From assembly GCF_025147765.1 (NCBI RefSeq), contig NZ_CP102265.1, positions 3,385,001 through 3,449,000 on the forward strand: a DNA stretch of 64,000 nucleotides, given 5' to 3'. The stretch's first letter is position 1. Each line of letters begins with the position of its first letter. The notes under the pieces are model-generated. The model ran no database searches. It was not told the DNA's origin and was given only the letters and a program-made list of their open reading frames with translations. Source of the DNA: Blautia obeum ATCC 29174. Its GTDB lineage: Bacteria; Bacillota; Clostridia; Lachnospirales; Lachnospiraceae. Shown piece by piece: positions 34,812 through 42,157 of this stretch. Made by a program: the position numbers and the translations under genes.

Positions 34812-36828
34812 AGGAATCTTCTCAAAACTGGCAGTTCAGAACATCCGCAACAATAAAAGCACCTACATTCCTTACATGATCACCTGTATCTTCTGCATCG
34901 CCATGATCTATATGATGGAATTTTTACGCGACTGTCCAACGCTGGATCAGGCTGTTCGCCATGCCGCAGAAGTACGAATGATTCTCTCTACAGGAGAAGT
35001 TGTTGTTGTGATCTTCTGTGTGATCTTTCTGATCTACAGTAACAGTTTCCTGATGAAAAGAAGGCAGAAAGAAATCGGACTTTACAATATTCTTGGACTG
35101 GAAAGAAATCATATCGGCATTGTACTGTTACTGGAAACGATTTTTACAACGATCCTTTCCCTCACTGGTGGAATCGCAATCGGAATCCTTGCCAGTAAAC
35201 TGTCACTTCTCCTTCTTCTGAGACTGCTGCATATTCCGGCAGTACTTGGATTTTATATTTCCACAAAGGGAATTATTACTTGTCTTCTGATGTTCGGTGC
35301 CATTTTCCTGTTGATCCTTCTTCTGAATCTCAGAAGGATTCATTTAAGCCGTCCGGTAGAATTACTTCGTGGCAACAACACGGGAGAAAGAGAGCCGAAA
35401 GCAAAATGGCTTATGGCACTGCTTGGTTTTATCTGTCTTGGTATCGGTTATTACCTTGCCATCACAACAGAATCACCAATTAAAGCAATCACAATCTTCC
35501 TGCTTGCCGTAATCCTTGTTATGGCAGGAACCTATCTGCTTTTTACTGCAGGCAGTATTGTAATTCTGAAGTTTCTTCGCCGCAGAAAAAGCTTTTACTA
35601 CAAGACTGGAAATTTTATCAGTATTTCCGGTATGCTTTACCGTATGAAGCAGAACGCTGTCGGACTGGCCAGCATCTGTATCTTAAGTACCGGAGTTTTG
35701 CTCATGATCTCCATGACTGTCTCTATCTATTTTGGTATGAATGATATCATGGTAAACCGTTACCCATACGATACCGATATCTCCATTACCGGTGTCGGTG
35801 AAGAGGAATGCCAGACTGCAATAGAAACATTTGAAAAAGCAATTTCTGACAACAAGGTTCCTGTAGACAAAAAAGCCGAAGAAATTTATCTCACAATCAT
35901 CAGTCGTATAGATCACGGGCAGATTCAGATTGCTGAGCCAGGTACTTTAACGGAGTCTGGTTCTGTACTGACACTTTCACTTGTGCGTCAGTCTGAATAT
36001 GAAAAACTCACTGGTACAAATCCGGCATTACAGGATGGAGAGATTCTTGCATGGGCTTCAAAGATGACTGAAAAATCAGATTCTCTCACAGTCAATGATT
36101 CTGTTTTCTCTGTAAAAAAATGGCTGGAGAATTCTCCTCTGACCTGCGGTCGCGATATCGTCTATAGAAATGCAGTATTTGTTGTCACTGATTCTGATTT
36201 TGAAAAGTTTGATAAAATGCGAACAGAAATGTATAAGAATACCTCAGCTACCCCTGCTGGACAGGATCTGACCGTTCATCTTGGTCTGGATATCACCGGC
36301 TCCGATGAAACAAAAATTGCCTATGGTACACCGGTACTGGATGCAATAAAAGCTCTGCAAGATAATGGACAGCTGTCGGATAACTCCTGGATTACTTCCG
36401 GAATCCGTGCACAGGAATATGATTCCTACTACGCAGATAACGGTTCCCTTCTGTTCATCGGAATTTTCCTCGGATCACTTTTCCTTCTCGGTACAGCGAT
36501 GATCATCTACTACAAACAGATCTCGGAAGGATACGAAGACCAGAATCGTTTTGAGATCATGCAGAAAGTAGGACTGAGCCATCGCGAAGTCAAAAGCTCA
36601 ATCCGACGTCAGATCCTGATGGTATTTTTCCTTCCGCTTCTCATGGCAATGCTTCATATTTCCATGGCATTTCCACTGATCCGCCGGATGCTCCTGCTGT
36701 TCGGCATGACAAATACCAGATTGTTCATCGGCTGTACCGCCGGTACGGTGCTGATCTTTGCACTGGTATATGGCCTGATCTATCTTATGACCGCAAAATC
36801 GTATTATCATATCGTAGAACGGAGATAA
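34804..36828 (+). CDS. BceB-like FtsX-family ABC permease
   Basis: 674 residues; the ATG at 34804 overlaps the ATPase stop by 8 bases. About ten membrane helices: one at 18-35, three at about 60-185, two near 205-245, one near 285, then a large extracellular loop (about 305-540) before the last three helices (about 550-665). The big loop between helices 7 and 8 is the peptide-sensing region in BceB proteins. With the kinase it should form the sensor complex at the membrane. Confidence 0.93.
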   Translation: MRKGIFSKLAVQNIRNNKSTYIPYMITCIFCIAMIYMMEFLRDCPTLDQAVRHAAEVRMILSTGEVVVVIFCVIFLIYSNSFLMKRRQKEIGLYNILGLERNHIGIVLLLETIFTTILSLTGGIAIGILASKLSLLLLLRLLHIPAVLGFYISTKGIITCLLMFGAIFLLILLLNLRRIHLSRPVELLRGNNTGEREPKAKWLMALLGFICLGIGYYLAITTESPIKAITIFLLAVILVMAGTYLLFTAGSIVILKFLRRRKSFYYKTGNFISISGMLYRMKQNAVGLASICILSTGVLLMISMTVSIYFGMNDIMVNRYPYDTDISITGVGEEECQTAIETFEKAISDNKVPVDKKAEEIYLTIISRIDHGQIQIAEPGTLTESGSVLTLSLVRQSEYEKLTGTNPALQDGEILAWASKMTEKSDSLTVNDSVFSVKKWLENSPLTCGRDIVYRNAVFVVTDSDFEKFDKMRTEMYKNTSATPAGQDLTVHLGLDITGSDETKIAYGTPVLDAIKALQDNGQLSDNSWITSGIRAQEYDSYYADNGSLLFIGIFLGSLFLLGTAMIIYYKQISEGYEDQNRFEIMQKVGLSHREVKSSIRRQILMVFFLPLLMAMLHISMAFPLIRRMLLLFGMTNTRLFIGCTAGTVLIFALVYGLIYLMTAKSYYHIVERR

Positions 36829-36840
36829 CAACATATAAAG

Positions 36841-36884
36841 TAAGCCCCTCACTTGCAGAATCTCATCTGTAAATGAAGGGCTTA
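36841..36884. terminator. Terminator between the ABC operon and pgi
   Basis: TAAGCCCCTCACTT pairs with AAATGAAGGGCTTA with a few mismatches. It lies between convergent genes and probably serves both. Confidence 0.7.
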
Positions 36885-36914
36885 TATCATTTCATAATTA
36901 ATCTAATTTCAAGA

Positions 36915-38495
36915 TCAGATATTCAGAAGGTCGCTGAATACTTTCAATGCTCCGTCTGTCTCGTGTGCAAGAACACGTTTTGCAAGGACTTTACCAAGCT
37001 GAACGCCTTCCTGGTCAAAGCTGTTTACATTCCACAGAAATCCCTGGAACATAACTTTATTTTCGAAGTGTGCAAGGAGTGCGCCAAGGCTTGCCGGATT
37101 TACCTGCTCGCCGATGATGATGCTGGACGGACGTCCGCCTTCGAAGTTCTTATTGCGATTGTCATCTGCTTTACCGCATGCAAATGCAACGATCTGAGCT
37201 GCTACGTTTGCACAGAGTTTCTGCTGGCTTGTGCTGTCCTGGATCACTACATCTGTACCCATCTGGTTGTTCTTAAATCCGATAAACTGAAGCGGTACGA
37301 TGTCTGTTCCCTGATGCAGGAGCTGATAGAAGGAATGCTGTCCATTTGTTCCTGGCTCTCCGAAGATAACCGGTCCTGTCACATAATCTACAGGCTCACC
37401 GAAACGGTTTACAGATTTTCCGTTGGATTCCATATCAAGCTGCTGTAAATGTGCCGGGAAACGGCTCAGTGCCTGTGAATATGGAAGAACAGCTGTGCTT
37501 GGATATCCGAGGATATTTCTTTCATATACACCGATCAGTGCATCCAGCATAGCCGGATTCTGCATAACGTCTTCGTTCTTTGCAAGCTTGTCTTCTTCTG
37601 CTGCACCTTCAAGGAATTCTGCAAATACTTCCGGTCCGAATGCCAGAGATAATACAGCACCACCAACTGCAGATGTGGAAGAATAACGTCCGCCGATATA
37701 GTCATCCATGAAAAATGCTGCAAGGTAATCATCGCTCTTTGCAAGAGGAGATGTCTCACTTGTAACTGCGATCATATGTTTGGAAGCATCCAGACCTGCA
37801 TTCTTCAGAGCATCTTTAACAAAAGATTCGTTTGTCAGAGTTTCAAGGGTTGTACCTGATTTGGAAACCAGTACAAAAATGGAATGTGCAACATCGATAG
37901 AATTCAGAACTGCTGCCGCATCATCCGGATCTACGTTGCTGATGAATTTTGCTTCCATTTTGAATTTGTCGTTTTTCTTTGCCCAGTTTTCAAGTGCAAG
38001 ATACATTGCACGAGGACCAAGGTCACTTCCGCCGATACCGATCTGAACAACAGTTGTGAATTTTTCTCCTGCTGCGTTTGTAATCTCACCTGCATGTACT
38101 TTATTGGCAAAGTCAGCGATCTTCTGCTGCTGTTCTACATAGAAAGCACGTTTGTCAACACCGTCAGCTGTGACAGTATCACCAAGCTGTCCACGTGTCA
38201 GCTGATGAAGAACAAGACGTTTCTCACCTGTATTGATCATTTCGCCATTGTAAAGAGCTGCGTATTTTTCAGTAAGCTGTGCTTCTTTTGCCAGTTTTTT
38301 AAGACCTTCCAGCACTTCATCATCTACCTGCTTTGCAGCATAGTTATATGCAAGACCAGCAGCCATCGGTACACTGTAGTTCTTTACACGTTCTGCACCA
38401 TTTTCTCCGGTCATGGCTTCTACAAGGTTTACTTTTTTTACATTGAAAAGTTCTTTGAATGATTCAAGAGTATCCAGGTTGTTCCAGGTAATCAT
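36915..38495 (-). CDS. pgi: Glucose-6-phosphate isomerase
   Basis: 526 residues from an ATG at 38495 with AAGGAGG upstream. Interconverts glucose 6-phosphate and fructose 6-phosphate. Motifs: VQIGIGGSDLGPRAMY, VLVSKSGTTLETLTNESF, a GGRYSSTSAVGG loop, and the QLLHQGTDIVPLQFIG and FENKVMFQGFLWNVNSFDQ regions with catalytic residues. It is a monocistronic gene with a clear promoter. Confidence 0.97.
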   Translation of the reverse strand: MITWNNLDTLESFKELFNVKKVNLVEAMTGENGAERVKNYSVPMAAGLAYNYAAKQVDDEVLEGLKKLAKEAQLTEKYAALYNGEMINTGEKRLVLHQLTRGQLGDTVTADGVDKRAFYVEQQQKIADFANKVHAGEITNAAGEKFTTVVQIGIGGSDLGPRAMYLALENWAKKNDKFKMEAKFISNVDPDDAAAVLNSIDVAHSIFVLVSKSGTTLETLTNESFVKDALKNAGLDASKHMIAVTSETSPLAKSDDYLAAFFMDDYIGGRYSSTSAVGGAVLSLAFGPEVFAEFLEGAAEEDKLAKNEDVMQNPAMLDALIGVYERNILGYPSTAVLPYSQALSRFPAHLQQLDMESNGKSVNRFGEPVDYVTGPVIFGEPGTNGQHSFYQLLHQGTDIVPLQFIGFKNNQMGTDVVIQDSTSQQKLCANVAAQIVAFACGKADDNRNKNFEGGRPSSIIIGEQVNPASLGALLAHFENKVMFQGFLWNVNSFDQEGVQLGKVLAKRVLAHETDGALKVFSDLLNI

Positions 38496-38557
38496 AATAA
38501 GATTCCTCCTTAAAATTAAATGTTCCCGCTGTTTCAGGATTCGTTTCAATCCCTTTG

Positions 38558-38586
38558 ATTATAATATCAAACGAATGTAAATTCAA
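38558..38586 (-). promoter_or_regulatory. Sigma-A promoter of pgi
   Basis: TTGAAT (38586-38581), 17 bases, TATAAT (38563-38558) on the minus strand. Confidence 0.85.
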
Positions 38587-38610
38587 GTCTGCAAAGAAGG
38601 ATATCTTACT

Positions 38611-39135
38611 CTACTCCAACACAATATCCATCTCATGCCAGGCTTCGCCGCCCCACACAGAATCGCCGATTCCATGGTCTTTAAAGCCAAATTTCTTATA
38701 CATCTCAACCTTATCCGGGAGGCAGGTCAGGATCAGCTTCTTTCTTCCCTTAACCTGTTCTCTTTCCTTATATTGTTCCATCAGTTCTCTTGCCAGTCCC
38801 TGGTGTTGGTGCTCCGGCAGCACATCCAGTCCAAGGAGCATAATATTTGTACCAGCCGGATCATGCTGGTCAGCATCCGTAAAAAAGTCATCCGTCAGAT
38901 GTTCCCGATTCGTTGCCAGACCATTCAGAAAAGCTGCCATCTTTCCAGTTTTTCGGTCCACTGCCACCAGAAAAAGATCCGGTGCATTTTCGATTCGTGG
39001 TGCCATGTGCTCATATGTACAAGCCTCATTTGGGGGAAAACAGATTGCCTCAATTCTCACGGCCTGTTCGATCTCATCCCGCCTGATATCGCGGAATTCA
39101 TATTTCTCATGTAATTTTTTATTGTATTGTCTCAT
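38611..39135 (-). CDS. GNAT-family N-acetyltransferase
   Basis: 174 residues. The acetyl-CoA site motif is LDVLPEHQHQGLARELMEQ (Q-x-x-G-x-A form). The N-terminal RRDEIEQAVRIEAICFPPNEA and C-terminal CLPDKVEMYKKFGFKDHG are typical of small-molecule GNATs. AGGAGA precedes the ATG. The substrate is unknown. A degraded copy of its 5' part lies upstream (39465-39530). Confidence 0.88.
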   Translation of the reverse strand: MRQYNKKLHEKYEFRDIRRDEIEQAVRIEAICFPPNEACTYEHMAPRIENAPDLFLVAVDRKTGKMAAFLNGLATNREHLTDDFFTDADQHDPAGTNIMLLGLDVLPEHQHQGLARELMEQYKEREQVKGRKKLILTCLPDKVEMYKKFGFKDHGIGDSVWGGEAWHEMDIVLE

Positions 39136-39276
39136 AAATGTTTCTCCTGTTTATAGCATTACTTAATACCTGCCTATTAATCACCTGCTATATTTTATTC
39201 CAGTTTTTTCTTTTTGGGGTAAATGCACTTTTCTGTTTTACATGCATAAAAGGACCTATATTTTTCGCGTATATAA

Positions 39277-39449
39277 TCTACATTCTATATTTTTCTGTTC
39301 TGAAGTCTACATTTGAAGTCTACATTTTATCCCAGAATATTATCTGCATTTCATCTTTTCTCAATTTGCAGTCTATCTTTCGCCCAAGAATGACATCTGC
39401 ATTTCGGCTTTTTCCATCTTGCGGTCTATTTCGTGCCCGATACGGCTAC
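39277..39449. repeat. Degenerate tandem repeats, 53-bp unit
   Basis: Two adjacent 53-base units (39319-39371 and 39372-39424) match at 37 positions, each beginning TCTAC/TCTAT and containing ATCTGCATTTC. Partial units flank them (from 39277 and from 39425). They lie in a 450-base gap between the GNAT gene and metY, which otherwise shows no gene. Confidence 0.6.
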
Positions 39450-39464
39450 CCCAGAACAAAGTGA

Positions 39465-39530
39465 AAAACAGATTGTCTCAATCTTCACAGCCCATTCGTT
39501 CTCATACCGATCAAGTATGTATTTTTTCTT
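39465..39530 (-). pseudogene. Fragment of a GNAT acetyltransferase gene
   Basis: Bases 39467-39510 match 39037-39080 inside the intact GNAT gene at about 36 of 44 positions. In translation YENEWAVKIETICF corresponds to DEIEQAVRIEAICF of the intact protein. The rest is lost and no ribosome site or long frame remains, so this is a relic of a second copy. Confidence 0.65.
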
Positions 39531-39593
39531 TACATATAACAAAAAAAAGTATAACATAAAGATATTACAATTTATATAAAGGTGGGCAAATTC

Positions 39594-40874
39594 ATGGACT
39601 ATACTATTAATACAAAATGCGTGCAGGCAGGCTACACACCAGGAAACGGCGAACCACGTCAGATTCCGATCATTCAGTCAACCACTTACAAATATGATAC
39701 CAGCGAAGACATGGGCAAGCTCTTTGACCTTGAAGCTGAAGGATATTTCTATTCAAGATTACAGAATCCTACCAACGACTATGTTGCAGCCAAGATCACA
39801 GCTCTCGAAGGCGGTACCTCTGGTATGCTGACTTCTTCCGGACAGGCAGCAAACTTCTTCGCTGTCTTCAATATCTGCGAAGCCGGCAGCCATATCGTTT
39901 CCTCCTCTTCCATCTATGGAGGAACCTACAACCTTCTTGCAGTTACAATGAAAAAAATGGGCGTAGACGTTACCTTCGTTGACCCGGACTGCACAGAAGA
40001 AGAATTAAACGCAGCTTTCAAAGAAAATACCAGAGCTGTTTTCGGTGAATCTATCGCCAATCCGGCACTTACCGTTCTTGATATCGAGAAATTTGCAAAA
40101 GCAGCGCACGCACATGGTGTGCCGCTCATCGTAGATAACACCTTCCCAACACCGGTCAACTTACGTCCGATCGAATGGGGCGCAGATATCGTTACACATT
40201 CCACAACCAAATATATGGATGGACACGGAGCAGCGCTCGGCGGTGCGATCATCGATGGCGGCAAATTTGACTGGATGGCACATGCAGACAAATTCCCGGG
40301 ACTCTGCACACCGGATGATTCTTATCACGGAGTTACCTATGCTGAAAAATTTGGAAAAGAAGGCGCTTTCATCACCAAATGTACTTCTCAGCTGATGAGA
40401 GACCTCGGCTGCGCTCAGTCTCCACAAAGTGCATTTATTCTGAACCTTGGACTGGAATCACTTCATGTACGTATGCCAAGACATGTTGAAAACGGCCAGG
40501 CAGTTGCAGAATTCCTTGAGAAACACGACAAAGTAGAATTCGTAAACTATCCGACACTTCCATCCAACAAATACTATGAAACTGCAAAGAAATATCTGCC
40601 AAACGGTGGATGCGGTGTTGTTTCCTTTGAATTAAAGGGTGGACGTGCTGCTGCCGAAAAATTCATGAAAAATCTGAAACTTGCAGCAATTGAAACACAT
40701 GTAGCAGATGCAAGAACCTGCTGCCTCAACCCGGCAACCTCCACACACCGCCAGATGAATGACGAGCAGCTCGCTGCTGCCGGAATTCCAGCCGGACTGA
40801 TCCGTATCTCCTGCGGCCTTGAAGATAAAAACGACCTGATCGCAGATATCGCTCAGGCACTGGACGCAATTTAA
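39594..40874 (+). CDS. metY: O-acetylhomoserine aminocarboxypropyltransferase (sulfhydrylase)
   Basis: 426 residues from an ATG at 39594 with AAAGGTGG upstream. A PLP enzyme of the Cys/Met metabolism family that makes homocysteine (or methionine) from O-acetylhomoserine. Motifs: YSRLQNPT near the N-terminus, LTSSGQAANFF, VDNTFPTPVNLRPIEWGAD, and the PLP lysine in HSTTKYMDGHG. The full C-terminus with PATSTHRQM is present. Codon use favours C-ending codons, suggesting high expression. No SAM riboswitch or T-box is visible upstream. Confidence 0.95.
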   Translation: MDYTINTKCVQAGYTPGNGEPRQIPIIQSTTYKYDTSEDMGKLFDLEAEGYFYSRLQNPTNDYVAAKITALEGGTSGMLTSSGQAANFFAVFNICEAGSHIVSSSSIYGGTYNLLAVTMKKMGVDVTFVDPDCTEEELNAAFKENTRAVFGESIANPALTVLDIEKFAKAAHAHGVPLIVDNTFPTPVNLRPIEWGADIVTHSTTKYMDGHGAALGGAIIDGGKFDWMAHADKFPGLCTPDDSYHGVTYAEKFGKEGAFITKCTSQLMRDLGCAQSPQSAFILNLGLESLHVRMPRHVENGQAVAEFLEKHDKVEFVNYPTLPSNKYYETAKKYLPNGGCGVVSFELKGGRAAAEKFMKNLKLAAIETHVADARTCCLNPATSTHRQMNDEQLAAAGIPAGLIRISCGLEDKNDLIADIAQALDAI

Positions 40875-40892
40875 TCGAATTAAGTATATCTC

Positions 40893-40963
40893 AAAAAAGG
40901 AAGAACTCGACTCCGCAATGTCATTTAGTTAAGGCATTGCTCGACTCCGTTCTTCCTTTTTTG
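40893..40963 (+). terminator. Bidirectional terminator after metY
   Basis: AAAAAAGGAAGAAC and GTTCTTCCTTTTTT form the outer stem of a long hairpin with inner AATG/CATT pairing. Confidence 0.85.
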
Positions 40964-40989
40964 TGCTTTGTTTTGTGGATTTTTCATAT

Positions 40990-41053
40990 AAAAAAAGCCC
41001 CTACAATGCCTTTCGCCACCATAGGAGCTTTCTCTGCAATTTCTCTTTATTCT
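40990..41053. repeat. 64-bp direct repeat, copy A (contains the LacI-gene terminator)
   Basis: 61 of 64 bases match copy B at 52455-52518, same orientation. Read on the minus strand it holds AGCTCCTA/TAGGGGCT and a 7-T run, a terminator after the LacI gene. The match extends through the loop and into the last codons, beyond what terminator function requires. Confidence 0.85.
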
Positions 41054-42024
41054 GTAGTTTGCCCTTTTACCAGACAGACATCCTCTAAAACAATATCTTC
41101 AGATAATTTTGCACCGTTTATTTTCTTTAACAATACATCTACCAATGTATCTGCAAGTTCTTTTATTGGCTGTGAAATATAAGTCATTGATGGATAACTC
41201 ATCTTTGCAATCAAAGTTCCATCATATCCCACCGTTTTAAATTCGTCAGGAATATGCATTCCCCTCTCACCTGCACATTTTAACGCATTCATAATAATCA
41301 GATCTTCTGAAAACATTGCATCCATTTCTGGATATTTATCAAAAAGTTCATTCATCTGCTGATAATAATCTTCCGTTTTTTGTTTTGTATCCCAGGTATA
41401 ATCAATGCATTTTACACCATTTTTCTTCAATGTTTCTGAAAAAACTCTATGACGGTTAATAGATGGAGATTTATCTGTCACAACGGCTGTTACATTTAAA
41501 ACACATTTGCAGTCATTCTTTAGAATTTCTCCTGCTGCCAGCAGGCCACCTTTATTATGATCGGAATAGATGGTCGGAATATCTTCTGCCACCCGGTAAT
41601 CCAACGCTACAATAGGCAAATCCAGATTCTGATATTCTGTCTCTGCCAGCATATGTGTTCCAAGAATAATACCGTCAACCATATTTTCTCTCATCATTTT
41701 TATATAATCTCTTTCTTTATCTTCCGTATCTCCCGTATTACAAAGAAAAAGTTTATAATGATGTTTATAAAGCTTCCTTTCAATATATTTCGTTATTTCC
41801 GCCCAAAAAGGATGCGAGCTGTCCGGCACGATCAGGCTGATATAATAAGACTTCTGTTTAAAAAGATTTCGTGCAATCTGATTCGGAACATAGTCCAGTT
41901 GATCAATTGCTCTATATACACTTTCATATGTATCCTGTGATATATATCCTTTATTATTTAATACTCTCGAAACGGTTGTCACCGAGACTCCGGCCAGTTT
42001 AGCCACATCTTTAATATTTGCCAT
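41047..42024 (-). CDS. LacI-family transcriptional regulator
   Basis: 325 residues. The N-terminal HTH is MANIKDVAKLAGVSVTTVSR with hinge YVPNQIARNL. The effector-binding domain (about 60-325) is of the periplasmic-binding-protein fold, with SLIVPDSSHPFWAEI and a MVDGIILG strand. GGAGG precedes the ATG. It is the last gene of the glycyl-radical cassette but has its own promoter. The likely ligand is the imported sugar or a derivative, controlling the operon at 42158-52274. Confidence 0.93.
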   Translation of the reverse strand: MANIKDVAKLAGVSVTTVSRVLNNKGYISQDTYESVYRAIDQLDYVPNQIARNLFKQKSYYISLIVPDSSHPFWAEITKYIERKLYKHHYKLFLCNTGDTEDKERDYIKMMRENMVDGIILGTHMLAETEYQNLDLPIVALDYRVAEDIPTIYSDHNKGGLLAAGEILKNDCKCVLNVTAVVTDKSPSINRHRVFSETLKKNGVKCIDYTWDTKQKTEDYYQQMNELFDKYPEMDAMFSEDLIIMNALKCAGERGMHIPDEFKTVGYDGTLIAKMSYPSMTYISQPIKELADTLVDVLLKKINGAKLSEDIVLEDVCLVKGQTTE

Positions 42025-42043
42025 TTAATCCTCCGCGTTTTTA

Positions 42044-42095
42044 CAGGTTAACTCATCTTTTTATTATTATAACTATTTACTCGTATGTTTCGCAA
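42044..42095 (-). promoter_or_regulatory. Promoter of the LacI gene with a candidate autoregulatory half-operator
   Basis: TTGCGA (42095-42090), 18 bases, TATAAT (42071-42066). Downstream in the leader, GTTAACCTG (42052-42044) shares GTTAACC with the palindromic site upstream of the binding-protein gene at 52310-52326, suggesting autoregulation. Confidence 0.6.
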
Positions 42096-42117
42096 GCCAA
42101 ACTCTGTTTTTTTGCAT

Positions 42118-42143
42118 GCAAAAAGCTCCCATTCAGGAGCTTT
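42118..42143 (-). terminator. Terminator after the glycosidase-like gene
   Basis: AAAGCTCC, 6-base loop, GGAGCTTT, then TTG on the minus strand. Confidence 0.8.
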
Positions 42144-42157
42144 CTGCTACGTTACTC

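Noticed and set aside
39277..39449. CRISPR array
   Set aside because: The 53-bp units are contiguous, diverged and have no spacers.
39581..39594. Upstream GTG start and possible SAM riboswitch for metY
   Set aside because: The ATG at 39594 has the better ribosome site, and no S-box motifs or terminator occur in the leader.
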